A stretch of DNA of 64,000 bases from assembly GCA_002240395.1 (NCBI GenBank), contig CP016836.1:3782001-3846000 (forward strand), written 5' to 3'. The DNA is from Xanthomonas citri pv. mangiferaeindicae. GTDB taxonomy: Bacteria > Pseudomonadota > Gammaproteobacteria > Xanthomonadales > Xanthomonadaceae. The notes beneath the pieces are model-generated. The model ran no database searches and was not told the origin of the DNA. It saw nothing but the letters and a program-made list of their open reading frames with translations. Position 1 is the stretch's first letter, and every line of letters begins with the position of its first letter. Position numbers and translations under genes: made by a program. Positions 47,934-56,746 of the stretch are shown piece by piece.

Positions 47934-49139
47934 TCAACGATTGACCTGCGCGAACAGCGTGCTGCTCATGCCGAACAACTTGATGAAGCCTTCCGCCTCC
48001 TCGACACCCCAGTCGGCCGACTGCGCATAGGTCGCACCCTTGGCATTGAGGATGTGCGGCGACGCCACCGCCACCGCGTCGACGCGGCCACCGCGGGTCT
48101 CGAGCACGACCTCGCCGGTCACGTTGGCCTGGGACGAGGCCAGGAACGCCTCGATGTCGGTCTTGAGCGGATCGTGGAAGAAGCCTTCGTACACCAGCTC
48201 GGTCCACTTGCGCGCGACCTCGGGCTTGAAGCGGTTCTGCTGCTTGGTCAGCACCGCGTCTTCGAGCGCGCGGTGCGCGGCGAGCAGCGAGATCAGACCC
48301 GGTGCCTCATAGACGATGCGGCCCTTGAGCCCGATCACGGTGTCGCCGGTGTAGACGCCGCGGCCCACACCGTAGGGCGCGAACAGCGCATTGAGCCTGG
48401 CCAGGATCTGCGCGCCCGGCAGCGTTTGGCCGTCGAGGGCGACCGCCGTGCCCTGCTCGAAACGCAGCGTGACCTGCAGCGGCGCTTCCGGCCACTCGGC
48501 GCGCGGTGCACACCAGCCGCGCGCGCCCTCGCCCGGCGCTTCCCAACGGTCGATCTCGCCGCCGGACATGGTCACGCCCAGCAGGTTCTCGTTGATCGTG
48601 TAGGCCTGCTGCTTGGCGCGCACGCCAAATCCCCGCTCTTCCAGATACGCCTGCTCGTAGGCGCGCGTCTGGGTGTGTTCCTTCTGGATCTCGCGGATCG
48701 GCGCCACGATGCGGTAATCGCCCTGCGCCTTGACCGCCAGGTCGAAGCGCACCTGGTCGTTGCCCATGCCGGTGCAGCCGTGCGCGATCGCATTCGTGCC
48801 CAGTTCGGCGGCGCGCGCGAGCACGGCATCGACGATCAGGTACCGGTCGGACACCAGCAGCGGGTACTGGCCCTGGTAGGCCTCGCCGGCCCAGACGAAG
48901 GGTTTGACGAAGCCGTCCCAGATCGCCGGACCGCCGTCGATGGTGACGTGGCTGGCAACGCCCAGCTCGGCCGCACGCTGCTCGATGAACGCGCGCTCCT
49001 CGGCATCCACGCCGCCGGTGTCGGCGAATACGGTGTGCACGGTCCAGCCCTGCTCCTTGAGGTAGGGCACGCAGAAGCTGGTGTCGAGGCCGCCGGAAAA
49101 GGCGAGGACGATGTCGCGGGAGGTGGTGGCGCTGGTCAT
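47934..49139 (-). CDS. argG: Argininosuccinate synthase
   Basis: ArgG joins citrulline and aspartate with ATP. It has 401 residues. Seen: the P-loop-like VLAFSGGLDTSFCVPYL near residue 12, AHGCTGMGNDQVRFD near 117, and ENLLGVTMSGGEIDRW near 185. The sequence and length fit the long form common in Xanthomonas. It lies 52 bases after argF'. Confidence 0.95.
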   Translation of the reverse strand: MTSATTSRDIVLAFSGGLDTSFCVPYLKEQGWTVHTVFADTGGVDAEERAFIEQRAAELGVASHVTIDGGPAIWDGFVKPFVWAGEAYQGQYPLLVSDRYLIVDAVLARAAELGTNAIAHGCTGMGNDQVRFDLAVKAQGDYRIVAPIREIQKEHTQTRAYEQAYLEERGFGVRAKQQAYTINENLLGVTMSGGEIDRWEAPGEGARGWCAPRAEWPEAPLQVTLRFEQGTAVALDGQTLPGAQILARLNALFAPYGVGRGVYTGDTVIGLKGRIVYEAPGLISLLAAHRALEDAVLTKQQNRFKPEVARKWTELVYEGFFHDPLKTDIEAFLASSQANVTGEVVLETRGGRVDAVAVASPHILNAKGATYAQSADWGVEEAEGFIKLFGMSSTLFAQVNR

Positions 49140-49191
49140 GGGGCGTGGTCCGTGAGATGCGTAAAAAGGAGATTCGGTGTCGAGCAGCGGG

Positions 49192-50202
49192 TCAGCGCAT
49201 CAGGGTCGCCATGACCGCCTTCTGCACGTGCAGGCGGTTCTCGGCTTCATCGATGGCGATGCACTGCGGCGAATCCATCACCGCGTCGGTCGCCTTGACG
49301 TTGCGCCGCAGCGGCAGACAGTGCGAGAACACGCCATTGTTGGTCAGCGCCATCTTCGCCTCGTCGACGATGAAGTGCTGGTACTGGTCGCGGATCGGCT
49401 TCTCCGGGCCCCAGTTGCCGAAGAACGGCAGCGCCCCCCAGCTCTTGGCATAGACCACGTCGGCGCCGGCGTAGGCGCTGTCGATATCGTGACTCACGGC
49501 CAGCGAGCCGCCGCTCTCGGCGACGTTCTGCTTGGCCCAGTCCATGTAGCGTTCGTCGAGGATGTAATCCGGCGTCGGGCACAGCAGGGTCACATCCATC
49601 CCCAGGCGCGTGGCGATGGTCAGCGCGGAGTTCGCGACCGCGGTGTTGAGCGGCTTGGGGTGGTAGGTCCAGGTCAGCACATATTTCTTGCCGCGCAGGT
49701 CGGACGTGCCGAAATGCTCCTGCAAGGCCAGCGCGTGCGCCAACTCCTGGCAGGGATGGGTGATGGTCTCCATGTTGATGACCGGCACCGGCGAGTACTT
49801 GGCAAAGGACCTGAGCACGATGTCCTGGCGGTCGTACTGCCAGTCCACGAACTTCGGAAACGCACGCACGCCGATCATGTCGACGTAGCGGCCGAGCACG
49901 CGCGCGACCTCGGCGATGTGCTCCTCGGTGTCGCCGTCCATCACCGTGCCCAGGTCGAACTCGATCGGCCAGGCATCCTTGCCGGGCTGCAGCACGATGG
50001 CATGGCCGCCGAGCTGGAACGCGCCGAGCTCGAAACTGGTGCGCGTGCGCATCGACGGATTGAAGAACACCAGCGCGATCGACTTGCCTTTGAGCGCATC
50101 GCCGAGCTTCTCGCGCTTGAAGCGCGCGGCATCGGCCAGCACGGCGTCCAGGTCGGCGCGGCTCCAGTCCTGGGTGTTGAGGAAATGGCGGATGGCGGTC
50201 AT
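49192..50202 (-). CDS. argF': N-acetylornithine carbamoyltransferase (AOTCase)
   Basis: It transfers a carbamoyl group to N-acetylornithine, giving N-acetylcitrulline. It has 336 residues. Seen: carbamoyl-phosphate loop FFNPSMRTRTSFELGAFQLGG at about 47-66, Glu93 in DGDTEEHIAEVA (matching the Glu92 that fixes acetyl over succinyl specificity in the Xanthomonas enzyme), ITHPCQELAHALAL, and SHCLPLRRNVKATDAV. Its sequence follows the Xanthomonas AOTCase along nearly its whole length, not the ordinary ArgF/OTCase. It is the first structural gene of the arg run. A terminator-like hairpin lies about 57 bases before its ATG. Confidence 0.94.
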   Translation of the reverse strand: MTAIRHFLNTQDWSRADLDAVLADAARFKREKLGDALKGKSIALVFFNPSMRTRTSFELGAFQLGGHAIVLQPGKDAWPIEFDLGTVMDGDTEEHIAEVARVLGRYVDMIGVRAFPKFVDWQYDRQDIVLRSFAKYSPVPVINMETITHPCQELAHALALQEHFGTSDLRGKKYVLTWTYHPKPLNTAVANSALTIATRLGMDVTLLCPTPDYILDERYMDWAKQNVAESGGSLAVSHDIDSAYAGADVVYAKSWGALPFFGNWGPEKPIRDQYQHFIVDEAKMALTNNGVFSHCLPLRRNVKATDAVMDSPQCIAIDEAENRLHVQKAVMATLMR

Positions 50203-50258
50203 CGGCAATGGGCTCGAGGGAGGCGGGAAGGAAGGAAATGGCCGGTGCGGAAACGAAA

Positions 50259-50280
50259 AAACCCGGCATGGGCCGGGTTT
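50259..50280 (-). terminator. Intrinsic terminator in the arg leader (candidate attenuator)
   Basis: On the minus strand a 9-bp perfect stem (AAACCCGGC / GCCGGGTTT) with loop CCAT is followed by TTTCGTTT. It lies 57 bases before the argF' start and 197 bases after the previous gene, so it is placed to stop transcription entering the arg operon. Confidence 0.75.
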
Positions 50281-50289
50281 GGTCGGAGT

Positions 50290-50305
50290 CTGCGCCAACG
50301 CGCAG
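50290..50305 (-). promoter_or_regulatory. Leader hairpin just upstream of the arg terminator
   Basis: A 6-bp perfect stem (CTGCGC / GCGCAG) with a 4-base loop lies 9 bases before the terminator stem and 11 bases after the leader frame stop. It is a possible pause hairpin or part of alternative folding. Confidence 0.45.
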
Positions 50306-50316
50306 GCAGGTTCCGT

Positions 50317-50421
50317 CTAGCCCGGGAGGATGTGGGCTTGCGGTCGACGCGCGCGCGAGGTCATGCCCGACGCCATACGGGCGGAGGTCAGGATGTCGGC
50401 GTCGGCGCGGCATGCGGTCAT
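50317..50421 (-). CDS. Candidate arginine leader peptide
   Basis: This 34-codon frame lies between the upstream gene and the terminator. It contains five arginine codons (positions 5, 15, 23, 25, 26), with a run Arg-Ala-Arg-Arg-Pro near the end, and stops 11 bases before the first leader hairpin. The layout suits ribosome-mediated attenuation by arginyl-tRNA supply. Arginine is common in any GC-rich frame and an overlapping frame has four consecutive Arg codons, so the peptide is tentative. GAGG lies 11-12 bases upstream; TTGCAG (50453-50458) is a possible -35. Confidence 0.35.
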   Translation of the reverse strand: MTACRADADILTSARMASGMTSRARRPQAHILPG

Positions 50422-50476
50422 GGGCGCGCATCCTCGCATGCGCCGCGCTGCGCTGCAACAGGGGCCGGCCGCACGC

Positions 50477-50986
50477 TCAACGCGGCTCGATGACCGGGGT
50501 CACCGCGACCCGCACCCGCAGCCGGTTGCCGGGATCGTACGGCAGCCGGGAGCGGTACTTGACCCCCTTGTGGACGTAGTCGACGTCATAGGCGATCGGC
50601 CTGCGGAACTCGCGCTCGACCGGCACCATGCGGCAGTCGCCGCCGGCCGAACGGTCGACCTCTTCGACCTTGTCATCATCCGAGCGCAGCACGTCCTTGA
50701 CCGCCCCCACCACTCGCGCAAAACCGCGGCGTTGCGACTCGGCCGTCACCGGCGTGGTCGCCTCGCAGCGCTCGACCATGCTGGTGGCGCGCAACGTCTG
50801 GTACACCGGCTCGGCGCGCAGCACCTGGGCGTACTCGATACGCGCGTTCTCGATCTGCTGCTGCGCCGTCGGCGCCGATGCGGCCGGCGATTGTGCGAAC
50901 GCTGCCCCGGGCGCGGCAACGGCCAGCAGGGCCAGGACGGGCACCGGCATGGACGAGCGGCGGATTCGACGGGCGAGCGTGGGCAC
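50477..50986 (-). CDS. Secreted protein of unknown function
   Basis: This 169-residue protein starts at GTG 50986, which gives a proper signal peptide: basic ARRIRRSS, hydrophobic PVPVLALLAVAAPGAAFA, cut before QSPA. An ATG at 50950 would lack the basic part. The mature part has a helical stretch with QQQIENARIEYAQVLR and two cysteines (ERCEAT, GDCRMV), then a beta-rich end YDVDYVHKGVKYRSRLPYDP with RVRVAV. That end resembles the C-terminal part of YcfJ-like outer-membrane associated proteins. The role is unknown. It precedes the arg leader and is divergent from cysS. Confidence 0.75.
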   Translation of the reverse strand: MPTLARRIRRSSMPVPVLALLAVAAPGAAFAQSPAASAPTAQQQIENARIEYAQVLRAEPVYQTLRATSMVERCEATTPVTAESQRRGFARVVGAVKDVLRSDDDKVEEVDRSAGGDCRMVPVEREFRRPIAYDVDYVHKGVKYRSRLPYDPGNRLRVRVAVTPVIEPR

Positions 50987-51101
50987 CAAGCCAGTGTAGG
51001 CGCCCCCCGACGACCGGGGCTGAATCCTCGCTGTCGTGACCCGGCCGGCTTGGCGACATGCCAAGGCCATGTGCGACCTGTCGCCGGCAGCGCCCCGCCG
51101 C

Positions 51102-51107
51102 TAGAAT
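51102..51107 (+). promoter_or_regulatory. Putative -10 box of cysS
   Basis: TAGAAT in the context GCTAGAATCGAG lies 25 bases before the cysS ATG. The same 12-base context occurs at 12658. No good -35 box is seen. Confidence 0.45.
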
Positions 51108-51132
51108 CGAGCGGTTATCCGGCGAGCACGCA

Positions 51133-52500
51133 ATGTCCCTGCATCTGTACAACAGCCTGAGTCGTCAAGTGGAGCCCTTCGCCCCACTCGACCCCGCGTG
51201 CCCGACGATGTACGTCTGCGGCCCCACCGTCTACAACTACGTCCACATCGGCAATGCGCGCGGCCCGGTGGTGTTCGGCGTACTGGCCGACCTGCTGCGC
51301 CGCCGGCACGGCGCGCTGCGCTATGCGCGCAACATCACCGACGTCGACGACAAGATCAACGCCGCCGCGGCCGCTCAGGGCGTGCCGATCTCGGCGATCA
51401 CCGACCGCTTCGTCGCTGCCTACCGCGAGGACATGGCCGCACTCGGCGTTGCCCCGCCGGACATCGAACCGGCCGCGACCGCGCACATCGACGGTATCGT
51501 CGCGATGATCGAATCGCTGATCGCCGCCGGTCACGCCTACGCAGCCGAAGGCCACGTGCTGTTCGCGGTCGACACCTTCGCCGACTACGGCAAGCTCTCG
51601 CGCCGCGACCCCGACGACATGCTCGCCGGGGCCCGCATCGAGGTCGCACCCTACAAGCGCGGCCCCGGCGACTTCGTGCTGTGGAAGCCCTCGACCGATG
51701 CCCTGCCCGGCTGGGACTCGCCCTGGGGCCGCGGCCGCCCGGGCTGGCACATCGAGTGCTCGGCGATGGCTGCCGCGCATCTGGGGCCCACGATCGACAT
51801 CCACGCCGGCGGCGTCGACCTGCAGTTCCCGCACCACGAGAACGAGATCGCGCAGAGCGAGTGCGCCCACGGCGGCGCACCGTTCGCGCGCGTGTGGCTG
51901 CACAACGGCATGCTGACCTTCGCCGGCAGCAAGATGTCCAAGTCGTTGGGCAACATCGAGCGCGTACACGACCTCGTCCGCGCCCACCCGCCCGAGGCGC
52001 TGCGCTATGCGCTGCTGTCGGCGCACTACCGCCAGCCGCTGGACTGGTCGGACGCATTGATCGAGCAATCGGTGCGTACCCTCGACCGGCTCTACGGCAC
52101 CTTGCGCGACCTGCAGGAGATCGAGGCCGCGCCGGCGATCCCCGACAGCATCGAGCGGGCCCTCGACGAGGACCTCAACACGCCGGCCGCCTTGGCCGAA
52201 CTGGCGCGCATCGCCGGCGAGGCCCGGCGCGCCGAGACGCTCGAGGCCCGCGCCACCCAAAAAGCCGCACTGCTCGGCGCCGGTCTAGCCCTGGGCCTGC
52301 TGCAACAGGCGCCGGCCGACTGGTTCGGCCGCGGCGCCAGCGACGACGACGACGCCCGCATCCAGGCCCTGATCGACGAACGCGTCGCCGCCAAGGCCGC
52401 GCGCGACTTCGCCCGCGCCGACGCCATCCGCGACCAACTGGCCGCCGAACGCATCGTGCTCGAAGACACCCCCCAGGGCGTACGCTGGAAACGCGGCTGA
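51133..52500 (+). CDS. cysS: Cysteinyl-tRNA synthetase
   Basis: CysS charges tRNA-Cys and is a class I synthetase of 455 residues. Seen: zinc Cys29 in MYVCGPTVYNY, HIGH-type HIGNARG at 38-44, GWHIECSAMAAAHLG with the second zinc Cys, GGVDLQFPHHENEIAQSE with zinc His and Glu, and KMSKSLGN near 270. The C-terminal DALR and anticodon domains follow. The ATG at 51133 gives the usual start. A repeat cluster follows the gene. Confidence 0.96.
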   Translation: MSLHLYNSLSRQVEPFAPLDPACPTMYVCGPTVYNYVHIGNARGPVVFGVLADLLRRRHGALRYARNITDVDDKINAAAAAQGVPISAITDRFVAAYREDMAALGVAPPDIEPAATAHIDGIVAMIESLIAAGHAYAAEGHVLFAVDTFADYGKLSRRDPDDMLAGARIEVAPYKRGPGDFVLWKPSTDALPGWDSPWGRGRPGWHIECSAMAAAHLGPTIDIHAGGVDLQFPHHENEIAQSECAHGGAPFARVWLHNGMLTFAGSKMSKSLGNIERVHDLVRAHPPEALRYALLSAHYRQPLDWSDALIEQSVRTLDRLYGTLRDLQEIEAAPAIPDSIERALDEDLNTPAALAELARIAGEARRAETLEARATQKAALLGAGLALGLLQQAPADWFGRGASDDDDARIQALIDERVAAKAARDFARADAIRDQLAAERIVLEDTPQGVRWKRG

Positions 52501-52539
52501 CGAAGGGCGTGCTTCCCGCCTGAGGGAGAGCCCACGTCA

Positions 52540-52928
52540 CTCACCTCCCCCGCACGCGGGGGAGGTCGGCGCCCTAGGTGCCGGGTGGGGGCGCTTCTGC
52601 GCGATGCGGTATTCGCTTCACTGACACCCCCCCACCCAACCCTCCCCCGCGTGCGGGGGAGGGCTTGAATCGCGCACGATGGGTGGCTTCGAATCGCCGT
52701 GGCGAGGGCAGCGCGCGATCGGTGATCTCAAAGCCCTGCGAAGCAGCGTGCAGTGACCTCTTTGAAAAGACACCACGCGGCTCACCTCCCCCGCTCGCGG
52801 GGGAGGTCGGCGCCGCAGGCGCCGGGTGGGGGGCCGCTTCTGCGTGCGATGCGGTGTCCGCTTCACTGAGCCCCTCCGCACGCGGGGAGGACTTTGAGTA
52901 CGCACGATGGGTGATCTTGAATGGCCGT
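52540..52928. repeat. Palindromic repeat cluster 2 (two copies of a paired-palindrome unit)
   Basis: A unit of about 150 bp occurs twice in direct orientation, at about 52540-52697 and 52781-52928. Each copy has a first palindrome (CACCTCCCCCGC/GCGGGGGAGGT), the link TCGGCGCC then GCCGGGTGGGG, then a conserved stretch ending TTCGCTTCACTGA or TCCGCTTCACTGA, a second palindrome, and the tail CGCACGATGGGTG. The pair-of-palindromes layout resembles a BIME. Copies differ by scattered substitutions. Confidence 0.8.
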
Positions 52929-52960
52929 TCGGGACAGTGCGCAGTGGCTGACATGCCATC

Positions 52961-52994
52961 GACGACAAGGCCCGCTTACGCGGGCCTTGTCGTC
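52961..52994 (-). terminator. Strong hairpin after fabF
   Basis: A 15-bp perfect stem (GACGACAAGGCCCGC / GCGGGCCTTGTCGTC) with loop TTAC lies 18 bases past the fabF stop codon. There is no long U-run, but the stem is very stable and lies between convergent genes. Confidence 0.65.
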
Positions 52995-53012
52995 GTCTGG
53001 ACACCGGAGGCG

Positions 53013-54251
<1,239 letters not shown>

Positions 54252-54298
54252 GGTGAACTCCTGACGTGGATGCGGCGCAGATCGCGGCCGCCGATACG

Positions 54299-54323
54299 CA
54301 CGAGGCCGCAGTGCGGCCTCGTG
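54299..54323 (-). other. Strong hairpin between acpP and fabF
   Basis: An 11-bp perfect stem (CACGAGGCCGC / GCGGCCTCGTG) with a 3-base loop lies in the acpP-fabF gap, without a U-run. It may protect the abundant acpP message or cut read-through into fabF. Confidence 0.6.
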
Positions 54324-54405
54324 ACAGATTCGGATCGGGCAGCCGACCGGCGGACCGGTCGGCACCTGCGCGCACCGCGGGGCGGCGCGACGCAGGACGC
54401 GGGCA

Positions 54406-54645
54406 TCAGCCCTTGGCGTGTGCCTTGATGTAGTCGATCGCCTGCTGCACCGAGGTGATCTTCTCGGCTTCTTCGTCCGGGATCTCGCACTCGAACTCTT
54501 CTTCCAGCGCCATCACCAGCTCGACGGTATCCAGCGAGTCAGCGCCCAGGTCGTCGACGAACGAGGCGTTGTTGCTGACCTCGTCTTCCTTGACGCCCAG
54601 CTGCTCGATCACGATTTTCTTGACGCGCTCTTCGATGTTGCTCAT
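54406..54645 (-). CDS. acpP: Acyl carrier protein
   Basis: AcpP is the phosphopantetheine-carrying protein of fatty acid synthesis, 79 residues, very acidic. Seen: Ser37 in GADSLDTVELVMALEEEFE is the attachment site, and the four-helix pattern is complete. Its codon use and the gaps on both sides (154 and 131 bases) suggest it has its own expression control within the cluster. Confidence 0.98.
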   Translation of the reverse strand: MSNIEERVKKIVIEQLGVKEDEVSNNASFVDDLGADSLDTVELVMALEEEFECEIPDEEAEKITSVQQAIDYIKAHAKG

Positions 54646-54776
54646 AGGTCTTCTGCTCCGGGGAGGCGATTTGCGGTGGATAGTGTAAGGGAAAGCCGGG
54701 CAGCGGGCGTACCACCATCGAAGCCCTTGCCATTCAACGACTTGCCCTCGAAATCGAGAGGACGGTGACGGCCGTC

Positions 54777-55520
54777 TCAGGGCATGTACATGCCGCCGTT
54801 GACGTGCAGGGTTTCACCGGTGATGTAGGCGGCGGCCGGGCTGGCCAGGAACGCCACCGCCTGCGCGATGTCGTTCGGCTCGCCCAGGCGGCCGAGCGCG
54901 ATCTGCTCGGTCAGCGCGGCCTTGGAGGCCTCGGGCAGATCGCGGGTCATGTCGGTGGCGATGAAGCCGGGGGCAACCACGTTGACCGTGACCCCACGCG
55001 AGCCGATCTCCTTGGCCAGCGACTTGCTGAAGGCGATGATCCCGGCCTTGGCCGCGGCGTAGTTGGCCTGGCCGGCGTTACCGGTCACGCCGATCACCGA
55101 GGCGATGTTGACGATGCGGCCGCGGCGCGCCTTCATCATGCCGCGCATCACGGCCTTGGAGCTGCGGTAGACGCTGGTCAGATTGGTGTCGAGGATGGCC
55201 TGCCAATCCTCGTCCTTCATGCGCATCAGCAGATTGTCGCGGGTGATACCGGCGTTGTTGACGAGGATCGAGATCGCACCGAACTCGGCGGCGATCGACT
55301 CGACCAGCGCCTCGATCGCGCCGGCCTGCGCCACGTCCAGCACGCGGCCGTGGCCGCCATGTGCGGCCAGGCGCTCACCGATCTTCGCAGCGCCGGCCTC
55401 GCTGGTCGCGGTGCCGATCACAGTCGCGCCCTGCGCGGCCAGGGTGTCGGCAATGGCCGCGCCGATGCCGCGGCTGGCGCCGGTGACGAGGGCGATCTCG
55501 CCCGAAAGCGGTGTGCTCAT
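54777..55520 (-). CDS. fabG: 3-oxoacyl-ACP reductase
   Basis: FabG reduces beta-ketoacyl-ACP with NADPH. It is a short-chain dehydrogenase of 247 residues. Seen: LVTGASRGIGAAIADTL (NADP-binding), LVNNAGITRDN near 87, catalytic Ser in IVNIASVIG near 140, the YxxxK pair in GQANYAAAKAG near 154, and the C-terminal YITGETLHVNGG. It is 139 bases after fabD with a hairpin between. Confidence 0.97.
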   Translation of the reverse strand: MSTPLSGEIALVTGASRGIGAAIADTLAAQGATVIGTATSEAGAAKIGERLAAHGGHGRVLDVAQAGAIEALVESIAAEFGAISILVNNAGITRDNLLMRMKDEDWQAILDTNLTSVYRSSKAVMRGMMKARRGRIVNIASVIGVTGNAGQANYAAAKAGIIAFSKSLAKEIGSRGVTVNVVAPGFIATDMTRDLPEASKAALTEQIALGRLGEPNDIAQAVAFLASPAAAYITGETLHVNGGMYMP

Positions 55521-55590
55521 GGAATGCTCCGGAAAAAAGACGTCGGGTGCGACGAATCTACAGCGGGGTCCAAGGATCGATCAGGCCAGT

Positions 55591-55616
55591 GGCGGACGGT
55601 GCGATCCCCGTCCGCC
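55591..55616 (-). other. Intercistronic hairpin fabD-fabG
   Basis: A 9-bp perfect stem (GGCGGACGG / CCGTCCGCC) with an 8-base loop lies 44 bases after fabD. It has no U-run. Confidence 0.45.
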
Positions 55617-55659
55617 CTGCTCGCGATCCGCGCCAGCCGGCCGATCCGCCGCCCGGGGA

Positions 55660-56607
55660 TCAGGCGGCCCAATCGGCCAGGGCGGCGTCGAAATCGGCCG
55701 GCAGGCCCAGCGCCCGCGCCTCGATCGACTTGTCGATGCGCTTGACCAGGCCCGCCAGCACCTTGCCCGGCCCGCACTCGGCGACGCGGGTGGCGCCGCG
55801 CGCGGCCAGGGCCTCGACGCAACGCGTCCACTGCACCGGCAGGTAGAGCTGGCGTACCAGCGCATCACGGATCGCCCCGACCTCGTCGTGCACGGCCGCA
55901 TCGACGTTCTGCACCACCGGCAGCGCAGGCGCTTGCCAGGCGATCGTGCCCATCGCGTCGGCCAGCCGGTCGGCGGCCTCGCGCATCAGCGGGGTATGCG
56001 AGGGCACGCTGACCGCGAGCTTCACTACCTTGCGCACGCCCCGCTCGCCCAGCAGCGCGATCGCCCGGTCGACGGCCTCGGCGTGCCCGCCGATCACCAC
56101 TTGGCCGGGAGAATTGAAGTTGGCCGGTACCACCACGGAGGTGTCGACCGACACCTCGCGGCACAAGGCCTCGACCATCGCATCCTCGGCGCCGATGACC
56201 GCGGCCATCGCACCGGTCCCGGCGGGCGCAGCGTCCTGCATCAGCTGCCCGCGCAGACGCACCAGGCGCGCGCCGTCGGCCAGCGATAGCGCACCGGCCG
56301 CGACCAGCGCGGTGTACTCACCCAGGCTGTGGCCGGCGAGCACCGCAGGACGGGCACCGCCGCGCTGCTGCCACGCGCGCCACACCGCGATCCCAGCAGC
56401 CAGCAGCGCCGGCTGGGTGAACTCGGTGCGCCCCAACTCGGCCTCGGGCCCCTGCTGGGCGAGCGCCCACAGGTCCACGCCGGCACCGGCGGAGGCTTCC
56501 GCGAACGTCTCGCCCACGATCGGGTGCTGCGCGGCCAGTTCACCGAGCATGCCCAGAGACTGCGAGCCCTGCCCGGGAAACACGAATGCGAGTTGCGATG
56601 CGGTCAC
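55660..56607 (-). CDS. fabD: Malonyl-CoA:ACP transacylase
   Basis: FabD loads malonyl onto ACP. It has 315 residues. Seen: FVFPGQGSQSLGML near residue 8, catalytic Ser94 in LAGHSLGEYTALVAAGAL, NSPGQVVIGG near 170, catalytic His in VPSHTPLM near 203 and CGPGKVLAGLVKRI near the end. The start is GTG at 56607, with GGAAG upstream; no ATG is suitably placed. It lies downstream of a kinase-like gene. Confidence 0.95.
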   Translation of the reverse strand: MTASQLAFVFPGQGSQSLGMLGELAAQHPIVGETFAEASAGAGVDLWALAQQGPEAELGRTEFTQPALLAAGIAVWRAWQQRGGARPAVLAGHSLGEYTALVAAGALSLADGARLVRLRGQLMQDAAPAGTGAMAAVIGAEDAMVEALCREVSVDTSVVVPANFNSPGQVVIGGHAEAVDRAIALLGERGVRKVVKLAVSVPSHTPLMREAADRLADAMGTIAWQAPALPVVQNVDAAVHDEVGAIRDALVRQLYLPVQWTRCVEALAARGATRVAECGPGKVLAGLVKRIDKSIEARALGLPADFDAALADWAA

Positions 56608-56746
56608 ACGATCTTCCAACGGAAAAAACCGGGGCGATGATAAGGGCCCGGGTACGACATTGTCTGTACTCAGGCGTATGCAGGCCGGCGTGGCGTGCGC
56701 GCGATCACGCCCCGAGCAGGGCAACGCAGCACTCGGTCGCTCGTCT

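Larger units (their letters stand above)
52501..53012. other. 512-bp gene-free convergent region
   Basis: It holds repeat cluster 2 (52540-52928) and the fabF terminator hairpin (52961-52994). No credible coding frame or RNA gene was seen besides these. Confidence 0.6.

Noticed and set aside
50208..50458. Overlapping Arg-rich frame with four consecutive Arg codons running through the arg leader
   Set aside because: As a leader peptide it fails because it does not stop before the terminator but runs through it; kept only as a caveat to the attenuator proposal.
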